Shown: one piece after another, positions 42,935-52,193 of the stretch | Layout of the letters: each line of letters begins with the position of its first letter | Position numbering within the stretch: position 1 is the stretch's first letter | From: Entamoeba histolytica HM-1:IMSS | Taxonomy: Eukaryota; Evosea; Mastigamoebida; Endamoebidae | Direction of reading: 5' to 3' | DNA length: 64,000 nucleotides | NCBI RefSeq assembly: GCF_000208925.1 | Contig: NW_001914861.1 | Span: forward strand, 124,001-188,000 | Made by a program: the position numbers and the translations under genes | Notes under the pieces: model-generated | Told to the model about the DNA's origin: nothing | What the model saw: the letters and a program-made list of their open reading frames with translations, nothing else | The model's database searches: none

Positions 42935-43145
42935 CAACAATTATATTTTCTTTTTAAGTTCTCTGTCTTTTAATTTCATTTTTTAAGTTTTCATTAATGA
43001 TAAAAAAGAAACTATCTTCATATTATATCTCAATGAGGAATCTCTTAAACAAAAAAATTTATTAGATTCTCTTTTTAAAAGAAAAAATAATATTTTGTTT
43101 TATATATCAAAAATTTATTGAGCACATCAATTCAATTACTATCTC

Positions 43146-43568
43146 TTACTTCTTCTTTCTAGATGCTTTCTTCATTTCTTTCTTCTTATAGTCTTTGAAT
43201 GAATGGCACATTCTCCATTTCTTCTTATGTTCCTTTCTAGCTTTTCTTGGTGCTTTGGTCTTCTTATCCAAAGCAGCTCTAATTAATTGATGTTTTGGAA
43301 CAAACTTCTTTAAAGCAGAAAGTGTATCATAAATCAATGCAAATCCTGAAGTTTTTCCTCCTCCGTACTTAGTGACGAACCCATTAAGAACGATAGTTTG
43401 AACATCTTTTACCTTGTACATTTTAGCAAGCTTTTCTTTAATTTCGGTAAATTTTGGTTGAACAATTCCTGGATGATAAATATCAACAACTACTTGCTTT
43501 CTGCAAAGTAATGGATTAACTATCAGATTTCTTGTTCTGATAGTGACTTCACTCTTTTGGGTAGCCAT
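43146..43568 (-). CDS. RPS24: 40S ribosomal protein S24 (eS24)
   Basis: A single exon of 140 aa, starting at the ATG at 43568 (an in-frame GTG precedes it). The N-terminus VTIRTRNLIVNPLLCRKQVVVDIYHPG and the central KTSGFALIYDTLSALKKF are the eS24 signature, and the C-terminus is a typical Lys/Arg-rich rRNA-binding tail. The protein is part of the small ribosomal subunit. The 5' flank carries a TATA-like GGTATAAAGG at 43591-43600, close to the start. Length is usual for the family. Confidence 0.96.
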   Translation of the reverse strand: MATQKSEVTIRTRNLIVNPLLCRKQVVVDIYHPGIVQPKFTEIKEKLAKMYKVKDVQTIVLNGFVTKYGGGKTSGFALIYDTLSALKKFVPKHQLIRAALDKKTKAPRKARKEHKKKWRMCHSFKDYKKKEMKKASRKKK

Positions 43569-43755
43569 CACACTAAGAAATCTTAATTCTCCTTTATACC
43601 CTAACTTATTTTTTTCTTTATTTTTTAATGTTTTATTATTCTTTTTAATTTATTTCTTATTAACCATTTCCCTAGTTTTTTTTTTCTTTATTTTTTAATA
43701 TATCATTTTTTTTAATATAAATAACAAAAAAAGATACAATTAAATAGTTTTGTTC

Positions 43756-44364
43756 TTATTGTTGTTTTTTTGATTCTACTTTTTCAAGAATTATTTTTGT
43801 TGTTTTGTTGTAGTTATCAATTGATTTTATTATTTCAGTTTTCATATTATTAATACTAATGTGTTTCTTTTCACATTCACCAAAAAGACTGTTAATGTCT
43901 TTAATTAACTGAGTCATTTCTTCATCTTGTTTTCTTTTTATTTCAATTAATTCATCAACTCCATAAATTCTTCTTACGTAAGGTAGTTCCACAACAACAC
44001 TGTCACAATCAAAAGAGAATTTTAGTTCACGTACTAAATTCTCATAATTCCGATTAACTGAATTAATCAATTTTCTTTCTTGAATAGTAATATCGTCTAT
44101 CATTTCATGTATAGTATTAACAGTATTATGAGTAAGATTTCTCAAGACTTGCCTGGCAAGAAAAATGTCATTATCTTCTGTTGTTCCTTGGTCATAACTA
44201 TCATCTATTACTTCTCCATTTTGAAAAGTAATTGTCCTTACAGAATGGTGTTCATCATCAAAAGGTTCAGCTGGTGGATGAGGTTGTTTTTCAGGTGTTG
44301 TTGGTTTAGACTTTCCTTTACAACAACTTTTTTTTTTATTTTGTTTTGTTCCTCTTCGGTGCAT
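43756..44364 (-). CDS. Hypothetical coiled-coil protein
   Basis: A single exon of 202 aa. The N-terminal 30 residues are basic with a Cys pair and Pro (MHRRGTKQNKKKSCCKGKSKP), a possible nuclear or palmitoylation signal. Residues 40-70 are acidic, and 75-200 are predicted long helices with heptad spacing (for example FLARQVLRNLTHNTVNTIHEM and NKTTKIILEKVESKK). No catalytic motif or membrane helix was seen. It lies between RPS24 and the RhoGAP gene, all on the minus strand; the proximity carries no functional meaning I can defend. Confidence 0.7.
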   Translation of the reverse strand: MHRRGTKQNKKKSCCKGKSKPTTPEKQPHPPAEPFDDEHHSVRTITFQNGEVIDDSYDQGTTEDNDIFLARQVLRNLTHNTVNTIHEMIDDITIQERKLINSVNRNYENLVRELKFSFDCDSVVVELPYVRRIYGVDELIEIKRKQDEEMTQLIKDINSLFGECEKKHISINNMKTEIIKSIDNYNKTTKIILEKVESKKQQ

Positions 44365-44473
44365 TAATCACTTCTTCACACCAAAATTCTTTCGTTTTGA
44401 AGTTTAATTTTTGGCTTTTTATTTTTTTTTTATTTAGATACTTTGAATTTAAAGAAAATTACGGAATTAAATA

Positions 44474-45790
44474 TTATTTAATATTTTTATCAACAGACTC
44501 AGAACTGGCTGCCCATTCTGACTGTGACCGAGTAAGTGTTCTTTCATGACATGACTTTCTGCAAGAAGATAGCCTTAATGATTTTCTATCACTAAAATCA
44601 GGAAATAGTTCATAATAATTGTCTATTAGTGCAACAAAAAATGTCTTTAATTCATTAAGTCTACAAGAGAACACAACTGGACTTTCTTGTGGTATTTCAA
44701 ATAAGCAAGGAATCCATATAGTAGCCAAGTTTTGAGCATTCATTTTATTAGTATCTGAATAAGTATTAATTTTATATAACAATCCAAATAATTGTTTTAT
44801 AATCATAATATTATTCTTTGGTAATCCTTTAATAAAACTTTTTAATGTCCCAATATTATAAGCTTTTATTTTGTTTATTGAAAGGGCTTTATTAGTATTA
44901 ATTCGATTAAATACTTTTTCAGGAAGATTTCTAAAGAATCTTTTTAATACAGCAGCCATTAAAATGTAATCTAATCCTTCGAAGTCGATTACACCTAGTC
45001 TATCATAAACATCTCTAATATCTTTTTCACTAGGAGATAGTCTAAATATACCTTCAGTAGTATATCCATTTGCTTTAATATTTTCAATAATATTTTCAAT
45101 ACCAGAAGGGATTGAACCTTCACGTTCTTCCATTGTTAAAATTTCGTCTAAGGTTTTACCTTGATAACCACCTTGACACCTCTTGTATTTCATGAAATAT
45201 TTTGTTTTTTCTATTCTTGCTTTTGTCATAGTTTTTGTAAAATTTTCATCTCCACTAGCACTAATAGACCCATCTTGAAATGCTCGATAGATCGCTTCCA
45301 TTGTTCCTCCTAATTTTAATTTGAATTCCCAACTACCTAATGTTAATGTTAATTGAATTTTTGTTGCATCAGTAAATTCTTGATTTGGTTGACTCCACCA
45401 AGACCAAATATTCCATTTACTTTGAGAGTTATGAGTTTGTAATGAATTAAATAATGGATTAATATATATTTGTTGAGTATCAATAATTGATTGGTTAATG
45501 CTTTGGGTAGCTGATTGAATGTCATAAAATATTTCTGATAATTGTTGTTGTGTTTGTGCAAAAATTAATAACGGTTCTAACATTTTTGACTTTAATTGAT
45601 TCATATTCGTCATTTCTCTCATATTTCCCATTTCTTGTAATTTACTTGAAAAACTAGCCATTTCAGTATGAAGTTGTTGAAATAATGTAACAATAGTACT
45701 AGTGTATTCTTGTAAACTATTCATACAGTCTCTTAGAAATGTGGTGTCTTCAAGATAATTTTTAATTTCATTTGCTGATAATCCTTTCAT
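44474..45790 (-). CDS. RhoGAP-domain protein with helical N-terminal region
   Basis: A single exon of 438 aa. Residues 1-200 are helical and could form a BAR-like or coiled-coil membrane-binding module (EYTSTIVTLFQQLHTEMASFSSKLQEM). The RhoGAP domain covers about 225-400: the arginine finger is Arg250 in TTEGIFRLSPSE, with the supporting AAVLKRFFRNLPEKVF and NLATIWIPCLF helices. It would stimulate GTP hydrolysis on Rho/Rac proteins and so oppose PAK-type signalling; a PAK kinase lies elsewhere in this window by chance. The C-terminal tail is Ser/Arg-rich. Its start is 345 bases from the divergent RPP0 gene. Confidence 0.9.
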   Translation of the reverse strand: MKGLSANEIKNYLEDTTFLRDCMNSLQEYTSTIVTLFQQLHTEMASFSSKLQEMGNMREMTNMNQLKSKMLEPLLIFAQTQQQLSEIFYDIQSATQSINQSIIDTQQIYINPLFNSLQTHNSQSKWNIWSWWSQPNQEFTDATKIQLTLTLGSWEFKLKLGGTMEAIYRAFQDGSISASGDENFTKTMTKARIEKTKYFMKYKRCQGGYQGKTLDEILTMEEREGSIPSGIENIIENIKANGYTTEGIFRLSPSEKDIRDVYDRLGVIDFEGLDYILMAAVLKRFFRNLPEKVFNRINTNKALSINKIKAYNIGTLKSFIKGLPKNNIMIIKQLFGLLYKINTYSDTNKMNAQNLATIWIPCLFEIPQESPVVFSCRLNELKTFFVALIDNYYELFPDFSDRKSLRLSSCRKSCHERTLTRSQSEWAASSESVDKNIK

Positions 45791-46135
45791 TGGTTTAATT
45801 CTAACTTAATTTTTAAGTTTTTTATCACTTTTTTGTAAATATAGTTTGTTGTTTTTGAACAATTTATAACCAAACTCATTTCATAAAACAAAACATTCTT
45901 ATGTTCAAACAACCTTAACTTTTCAATAATATGTTGTGCTAAGAGAGACATGAAAATAATTCATTTCTCTAAGAAGAGAAATTATAAAAAATATAATTTT
46001 ATTATTATAAATATAGTTTTGGAATAGCTTTGAAGTATAAGAAACTATATTTATTAATAAAAAAAACAAGAAAAAAAAATAAAAAAGAAGTCAAATAAAA
46101 CAACCCTATAATCTAAGAAATTGAGATAGCTAAGG
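45791..46135. other. Divergent promoter region between RhoGAP and RPP0
   Basis: About 345 AT-rich bases between two outward-facing starts. It must hold both promoters; I could not place a confident GAAC or TATA element. Confidence 0.4.
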
Positions 46136-47086
46136 ATGGCCTTACACAAAGCTGGTTTAAGTAAAGAACAAAAGAAAGCTAAGAAAGAAGCATATCTTGT
46201 CAAGATGAAAAAACTCTTGGAAGAATACAAACAAGTTGTAGTTGTCAAATGTGATAATGTAGGATCATCTCAATTCCAAACTATCAGAAAAGAATTAAGA
46301 GGAACATGCGAATTTGTTATGGGAAAGAATACTCTTATTAGAAAAGCCATCAAGAATCAAGCAGAAACTCAACCAGAACTCGAAGAACTTCTTCCACACA
46401 TTAAAGGTAATGTTGGATTCATCTTTACTAAAGGTGATCTTTATCAATTAAAAGCTAAACTTACTGAACTTAAAGCACCATCACCAGCTAAAGCTGGAGT
46501 TATTGCACCAAATGATGTCATTGTACCAGCTGGTGATACAGGACTTGATCCAACACAAACCAACTTTGTCCAAGCATTGAACATTGCCTCAAAGATTACT
46601 AAAGGTCAAATTGAAATTACTTCAGAAACTCTTTTAATTAAAGAAGGAGAAAAAGTTGGTGTATCACAAGCAGTTCTTCTTCAAAAATTAAAGATTAATC
46701 CATTCAAATATGGAGCTGTTATTGATGTAGTTTATGATAACGGTATTGTTTATGATGCTAAAGCTCTTGATTTAACTGAATCAGATATTGTCAAGAAATT
46801 CCAAGAAGGTGTTCAAGCTGCTACTGCTATCTCTCTTGCTGCCAATCTCCCAACCGAAGCAGCCTGCCCACATCTTATGCTCAATGCATTCCAAGCTCTC
46901 CTTGGATTCTCAAAAGAGAGTGGTGTTGTATTCCCATTGGCTGAAAAGATCTTCAATAACATGACTGCCGTTGCTGCTACTGCTGTTGCTACTGAAAGTA
47001 AAACTGAAGAAAAGAAAGAAGAAGCCCCAGCTGCTAAAGAAGAAGAGGAAGAAGAAGATTTTGGAGGATTTGGTGATTTGTTCTAA
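46136..47086 (+). CDS. RPP0: 60S acidic ribosomal protein P0 (uL10)
   Basis: A single exon of 316 aa. The uL10 domain occupies the first 110 residues (KMKKLLEEYKQVVVVKCDNVGSSQFQTIRKELRG, VMGKNTLIRKAI), the middle domain contains NDVIVPAGDTGLDPTQTNFVQAL, and the C-terminus ends with an acidic hinge followed by GGFGDLF. That tail is the stalk motif that contacts elongation factors, slightly different from the animal form. P0 anchors P1/P2 to the GTPase centre of the large subunit. Codon use is richer in C-ending codons than in neighbouring genes, as expected for a highly expressed gene. Confidence 0.97.
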   Translation: MALHKAGLSKEQKKAKKEAYLVKMKKLLEEYKQVVVVKCDNVGSSQFQTIRKELRGTCEFVMGKNTLIRKAIKNQAETQPELEELLPHIKGNVGFIFTKGDLYQLKAKLTELKAPSPAKAGVIAPNDVIVPAGDTGLDPTQTNFVQALNIASKITKGQIEITSETLLIKEGEKVGVSQAVLLQKLKINPFKYGAVIDVVYDNGIVYDAKALDLTESDIVKKFQEGVQAATAISLAANLPTEAACPHLMLNAFQALLGFSKESGVVFPLAEKIFNNMTAVAATAVATESKTEEKKEEAPAAKEEEEEEDFGGFGDLF

Positions 47087-47210
47087 GCGATCTCTCATAC
47101 AAAAACACTTTTAAGAGACCATATTTTTCTTTTTGTTATTTTTCTGTTAATTTTTTAAAAAAGGAAATAATTTTTTTAAAGAACTATGAAACATTAAGTC
47201 TTTCTTTTCT

Positions 47211-48572
47211 ATGGAACAATTAGGTAATCCTATTGGACTTAATATTTCTCTTAGTATTTTTAAAGATACTTATTTGTGTGACAAAGAATTAAATTCACTT
47301 AAAAAAACTGCTATTTTTAATGGACTAAGTGGGTTATATCTTAGAACTATTGCATGGAGAGTATGGCTTGGGGTATTACCAACTCCAATAAGTATTAATT
47401 GGGTAGAAGTTATTAAACAAAATAGAGAAAAGTATAATTTATTAATAAAAAAATATTTTGATGGGGATAAACAACGAGATAATAATACAGAAAGTGATGA
47501 AGATATTAAAGACTTAAATTGTAGAATTAATAAAGATATTGATAGATTATTTAATATGTATGACTACTTTATGGATGAAAATTTTCGTAATAAAATAAGA
47601 AGAATGCTTTATATTTATGCTAGAGAACATGAAAATATGAATTATCAACAAGGATTTCATGAACTAATAGCAATTTTATATCATTCAATTGATTTTGACT
47701 TATCAGAACAAGTTCATATTCAATGGAAAAATGAATCAAGTTTTCCAAAAGAGTATATTCCAGTTGTACAATGTTTAATTGATAGGTATTATATTGAAAA
47801 TGACTGTTATATTCTATTTGAATGTCTTATGAAACAATTAGGATTTGTATATGAAATTAAAAGAGAACAAGACAGAAATGAAACAAGTGTAATTCAACAA
47901 AAAAGTGATGAACTTTTTGAGAGAATAAATAATATAGATAAAATTTATTACGACGTATTAATCTCTCATGATATTATTCCATCTGTTTTTGGGATAAGAT
48001 GGATAAAGATGTTATTTGCACGTGAATTTCATATTGAAGATGTCGTTGAAATATGGGATGCAATTTTTGCTTATGGAGAAAATTTAAAATTAGTGGATGG
48101 TGTATTTATTTCAATGATGTTGTATGTAAGAAATGACATAGTAGAACGAGATGACCCAACATACACTCTTCGTAGATTAATGAAATTTCCTCCAGTTTTT
48201 GCTCTTCGACCATTAATTGATATGGCTGTAAGTATCTGTGATAGAACAAGTAAAATATCTTCAATTCAACAACAAAATCTTGTTAATTTTAATCCAGTAA
48301 AAGCAAAAAGAGAAAAAAGAAAAGCTGCTAAGTTTAGTGCAGAAAAACAGCATTTATCAATATCAAAAAAAGAAGATATTACCCCTTCAAATCAACAATC
48401 CTCTATTCCTGTTGTTGGTCATAAAAAAATTGATAAAGGTATGAGCAGAAACAAACAAAAGCTCATTGAAATTTATAATAATTTAATTGACCTTGCAGGG
48501 ACAACAAATAATGACCATATTCGTCTTAAGGAGATTGAAAAGATGGTAAATGATGTAATGAATGATTTGTGA
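47211..48572 (+). CDS. TBC-domain Rab GTPase-activating protein (TBC1D5-like)
   Basis: A single exon of 453 aa. The TBC domain runs from about 38 to 305 and includes GLYLRTIAWRVWLGVLP. The arginine finger is in NKDIDRLF at Arg112, and the glutamine finger is in NYQQGFHE at Gln147. Both fingers of the dual-finger mechanism are present, so catalytic activity on a Rab is expected. The HELIA block and the IKMLFAREFHIEDVVEIWDAIF block match TBC1D5, a regulator of retromer and late-endosome Rab7 in animals; that link is inference here. The C-terminal 100 residues are Lys/Gln-rich and likely disordered. The gene starts 125 bases past RPP0 on the same strand. Confidence 0.9.
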   Translation: MEQLGNPIGLNISLSIFKDTYLCDKELNSLKKTAIFNGLSGLYLRTIAWRVWLGVLPTPISINWVEVIKQNREKYNLLIKKYFDGDKQRDNNTESDEDIKDLNCRINKDIDRLFNMYDYFMDENFRNKIRRMLYIYAREHENMNYQQGFHELIAILYHSIDFDLSEQVHIQWKNESSFPKEYIPVVQCLIDRYYIENDCYILFECLMKQLGFVYEIKREQDRNETSVIQQKSDELFERINNIDKIYYDVLISHDIIPSVFGIRWIKMLFAREFHIEDVVEIWDAIFAYGENLKLVDGVFISMMLYVRNDIVERDDPTYTLRRLMKFPPVFALRPLIDMAVSICDRTSKISSIQQQNLVNFNPVKAKREKRKAAKFSAEKQHLSISKKEDITPSNQQSSIPVVGHKKIDKGMSRNKQKLIEIYNNLIDLAGTTNNDHIRLKEIEKMVNDVMNDL

Positions 48573-48775
48573 GGTATGTCAGTTATTAATAACATTAAAC
48601 AAAACGATAAATAACTTTGAAGATTTTTATAAATCATATTATCGTTCTTTTCGTCTCAAAATATAAAAAAAGAAAAGTATTTCCTTCAATTTAATTTGTT
48701 TATTATTTTTGTTGATTTTTTCTTTCATATATTACTTTTTCAAGAAAAACTAGAAAAGATGACTGTTAATTTTAA

Positions 48776-51700
48776 ATGTCAGTAGTTAGTTTAAACGTTC
48801 GTTTTATAAATAAAGGCTATGCTGTTGGAGAGAGGTTACAGGGTTTTCTCCTTATTAATGTAACAAAGAGGGTAATTGTTAACCAATTACATTTTAACTT
48901 AATTGGCGAAACTATTTTGTCAAATAATGCTTCAGACAAAAAAGCAATCAAAACAGTAACCAAATTTTTTACTTCACGTAATTATCCTCCATTGGCAGAA
49001 CAGTCTAACGTTTCTTGTGAACCATTTTATCACGAATATTTTCCAGGTACCCATGCAGTACCATTTTCAATTATCATTCCTATTGTCCCACATCCTTCTT
49101 TACACCTTAAGGGGGAAGTTGGAGTAAGGTATCGATTACAAGCAACATTACAAATTGTTCCATTGAAAATAAAAGAAGATTCGGAGAAGACAATGGCATT
49201 ATCAACATTTACATCATCAAATGAAGTACCAATTATTTATTGTGTTAAAGATGTTTTTGATGTAAAGAAGCCAGAAGAAGTATATAATAGAGACCAAGTA
49301 TTAGTAAGAATGAGATGTACAACTGGAATTAAACCTAATGAACCTATTAAAGTATTTGTTACAATTAGTAATAATACAGGGAAACCATTAAAACCAATTA
49401 TGTTATGGTATTCAGAACATATTTATAGAGAAACGTATATTACTTCAAATGGTGGTATTCAAGAATTAGATGAAATACCTAAATTATTACAGAAAGAATT
49501 TATTTTAGAATCAACTAATTTATTTCCAACAATAAAAGAAGATGACTTTATTGTGGAGTCTTATGTTGAAATAAGAATTCAATTAAAGAAAAAACCAACT
49601 ATTATAGTTAAATTTCCTGTTACTGTAGGATGGGGTAAAAGTACAGTTGAAGGAAATCGTGCACGTGCTGCATTAGATGGTATTGATTTTGCAAAAGAAA
49701 AAATAGCATTTTATGGAACACATATGAGACCTACACCAAAGTGTGAAAATATTATTCAAAAAGTAGATGTAGAGGGTGTTCCAGTTTATATAAATCATCT
49801 TTGGAGAAAGTGTTATGGAGATGAATCATGTAAGAATTATTTAAATATTAGATATCCGTTACCTGAATGTAAAAGACTACCAAAAGGATGGGGAATTGGA
49901 ATGGATAGAGGAGAAATGTATTTTATTAATTGGAATAAAAAATATACTACATGGATAGATCCTAGAAGTTTTGAAGAACGACAAATAAAAGTACAAAACA
50001 TACAAATAACTCTTATCAGGGGTATTAATTTTCCAACATTAAAAGGAAAACAAACACAATTTTGGTGTGTTGTTACTGATAAAGATAATAATCAAATTAA
50101 AAGTGGTAAATCTACTAAATCAATTGACCCTGTTTGGGATGGAGATGAAAATACTTTCTTAGTTCAATTAGAAGAAAATAGAGAAAACATTGTGATTGGT
50201 TTCTTCAGTTCTAAAAAATTTGTAGGAGCAGTTGATTTACCATTGTGGAGAGTTGTTGAAAATGGAATTGAAGAATGGTTCCAATTAAAAAATTTTGGAG
50301 ATTTTAGTATCCCTCAAACCGGTGAAGTACTTTTAAGAATTCAATGGGAAGGGGATGTACTTCCTGTACAACCAGAACGGGTGTTAATGAGATTTGACCC
50401 ATATTATTGTAATACTGAAGTAACAAAAGAACAAGAAAAATTTATTAATAAAATTAAAGTAAAAGAGCAGATGGATAATGTAACATTTAAAACAAGTGGT
50501 GATTTTATTACAGGAAAGAAAGACATTTATTTGGAAAGTGGAATTTCAGAAAATAATATTATTATGGGTGTTGCTCCAAATTATGACGTTGACTTAGTTG
50601 GAAGTAAAAAAGAAGAAGAGGTATTTGATATTCCTGAAGATGAAGAACTTGTAGCTGAAGAATTACCTACAAATGTAAATACCAAAAAGTTAGAAGATAT
50701 GAAAAAAGGAGAAGTTAGCTCAAGTAGTGCAATTGAAAGTGAAACTGAAGAATGTAAAAATGAATTAATGTCAAATACTAACCCTAAAAGTTCATCTGAA
50801 ACAGAAAAAGTAATTGAAGTTGCAAGAGAAGAGTCAAAAAAGAGTATAGAAACTAATAACGAAGAATTACAAAGTACAGAAATAAAACAAAACGAAAAAG
50901 AAGAAACTACAATAACGCATCAAGGAGATATCGAAGTTCATAAAACACATGAAGTTGTTAATGACGAATCCCAAAAGGAATGTGAGGAAAATCTAATTAA
51001 AAGTGAAGAAGAAACAATAAATAATAAATTATTAGGAACGAAGAGTGAAATAGATAAACAAACCCAAGAAAATGGATTAGATAATAAAACAGAAAAAACT
51101 CTTCCTGATATTGATGATACTAAAGAATTGTTTGATCAAGTAAGTCATCAAGAATTAAATAATAAAGAGGATAAACAAGTTTTGGAATTAAAAGAAGAAA
51201 TTGTAAAAAATCCTCAAGAAAAAGAAGAATTAGTTCAATCATCAAACAAAGAAAATAGTTTACAAGATACTACTCTCCCAAGTAAAAATGTTATTATGAC
51301 TAAAGAAGAAACAGAAACAGACCAAATTCAAAACGATAACATTGGTCAAGAAGACGAGGATGAAGAATTAGTTGAACTAAAAAAAATTGCTCAAAAAGCA
51401 AAAGAATATGAACAAAAAAGAAAAGAAGAAAAAGAAAGAAAGAAACAACAACAAAGACCACAACAACTACAAAAAGAAAAGTCTATTAAGGATATTATTC
51501 AATTAAATGAAATGATTACACAACGTGAAAAAGAAGAAGACGACAAAAAAGAAATGATTAGAAAACAAGAGGAAGAAAGAATTAAGCAAGCCCAAAAAGA
51601 AGAAGAAGAAAAAGAACATCAAATCATTGAAGAGGAAATGAAGAGACAAGAAGAAAAAATAATAAAACAAAAGAAAGAAGAAGAGGAACGTAAAAAGAAA

Positions 51701-52144
51701 TTAGAAGCTGAAATAGAAATAGAAAAACAAAGCAAGCAAGATCAAGAAAAGAGTAGAACAGAAGAAGAAAAGAATGAAGAATTAAAAATAATCCAAAAAG
51801 AAAATGAAGAAGAAGAGCATAATAAAAGAATAAAACAAGACGCAGAAGAAAATGAAAGAAAACAAAAGAAAGAAGAAGAGGAAAAAATTCAAAAAAAGAA
51901 GGAAGAAGAGGAAGAGAAAGAGAAACAACGTTTGAATGAAGAAAAGAAAAAGAAAGCATTAGAGCATCAACAGAAGAAAGAAGAACGAAGAAAAAGGAAA
52001 GAAGAAAAGGAACAAGCACAAAAAATAAAAGAGGAAGAAGAAAGAAAGAAAAAACAAGAGATGGAATCAAAAGCAGCGTCATTTGGTGTTGTTGACCAAA
52101 TGAATTTCACCAATTCAGAGAAAGAATTATTAGGATTAATTTAA
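48776..52144 (+). CDS. Arrestin / WW / C2 multidomain protein with long Glu/Lys coiled-coil tail
   Basis: A single exon of 1,122 aa. Residues 1-165 are an arrestin N-domain (YAVGERLQGFLLINV, FPGTHAVPFSIIIP, VRYRLQATLQIV). Residues 175-290 are the arrestin C-domain (GIKPNEPIKVFVTISNN). Residues 365-400 are a WW domain, LPKGWGI...YFINW...TTWIDPR, with both tryptophans and the final Pro. Residues 403-520 are a C2 domain (VQNIQITLIRGINFPTLKG, SIDPVWDGDENTF). The C-terminal part is first disordered and acidic (540-860), then an almost unbroken Glu/Lys/Gln-rich coiled coil (860-1,105). Arrestin-fold proteins act as membrane cargo adaptors; WW domains bind PPxY or similar Pro motifs and C2 domains bind phospholipid, so a scaffold at endosomal membranes is likely (inference). 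I know of no standard family with this exact order. Confidence 0.9.
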   Translation: MSVVSLNVRFINKGYAVGERLQGFLLINVTKRVIVNQLHFNLIGETILSNNASDKKAIKTVTKFFTSRNYPPLAEQSNVSCEPFYHEYFPGTHAVPFSIIIPIVPHPSLHLKGEVGVRYRLQATLQIVPLKIKEDSEKTMALSTFTSSNEVPIIYCVKDVFDVKKPEEVYNRDQVLVRMRCTTGIKPNEPIKVFVTISNNTGKPLKPIMLWYSEHIYRETYITSNGGIQELDEIPKLLQKEFILESTNLFPTIKEDDFIVESYVEIRIQLKKKPTIIVKFPVTVGWGKSTVEGNRARAALDGIDFAKEKIAFYGTHMRPTPKCENIIQKVDVEGVPVYINHLWRKCYGDESCKNYLNIRYPLPECKRLPKGWGIGMDRGEMYFINWNKKYTTWIDPRSFEERQIKVQNIQITLIRGINFPTLKGKQTQFWCVVTDKDNNQIKSGKSTKSIDPVWDGDENTFLVQLEENRENIVIGFFSSKKFVGAVDLPLWRVVENGIEEWFQLKNFGDFSIPQTGEVLLRIQWEGDVLPVQPERVLMRFDPYYCNTEVTKEQEKFINKIKVKEQMDNVTFKTSGDFITGKKDIYLESGISENNIIMGVAPNYDVDLVGSKKEEEVFDIPEDEELVAEELPTNVNTKKLEDMKKGEVSSSSAIESETEECKNELMSNTNPKSSSETEKVIEVAREESKKSIETNNEELQSTEIKQNEKEETTITHQGDIEVHKTHEVVNDESQKECEENLIKSEEETINNKLLGTKSEIDKQTQENGLDNKTEKTLPDIDDTKELFDQVSHQELNNKEDKQVLELKEEIVKNPQEKEELVQSSNKENSLQDTTLPSKNVIMTKEETETDQIQNDNIGQEDEDEELVELKKIAQKAKEYEQKRKEEKERKKQQQRPQQLQKEKSIKDIIQLNEMITQREKEEDDKKEMIRKQEEERIKQAQKEEEEKEHQIIEEEMKRQEEKIIKQKKEEEERKKKLEAEIEIEKQSKQDQEKSRTEEEKNEELKIIQKENEEEEHNKRIKQDAEENERKQKKEEEEKIQKKKEEEEEKEKQRLNEEKKKKALEHQQKKEERRKRKEEKEQAQKIKEEEERKKKQEMESKAASFGVVDQMNFTNSEKELLGLI

Positions 52145-52193
52145 TTATAATATCATTTATCAAATTCAATTAAATGTAAGAGGATGTGTTAAT

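Noticed and set aside
44080..44549. Two plus-strand ORFs of 67-95 aa
   Set aside because: They are antisense to the coiled-coil orphan and the RhoGAP tail, with hydrophobic AT-rich composition and no promoter.
51624..52082. A 152-aa antisense ORF rich in Phe, Leu and Ser
   Set aside because: It is the complement of the Glu/Lys coiled coil on the plus strand; the composition is a mirror effect.
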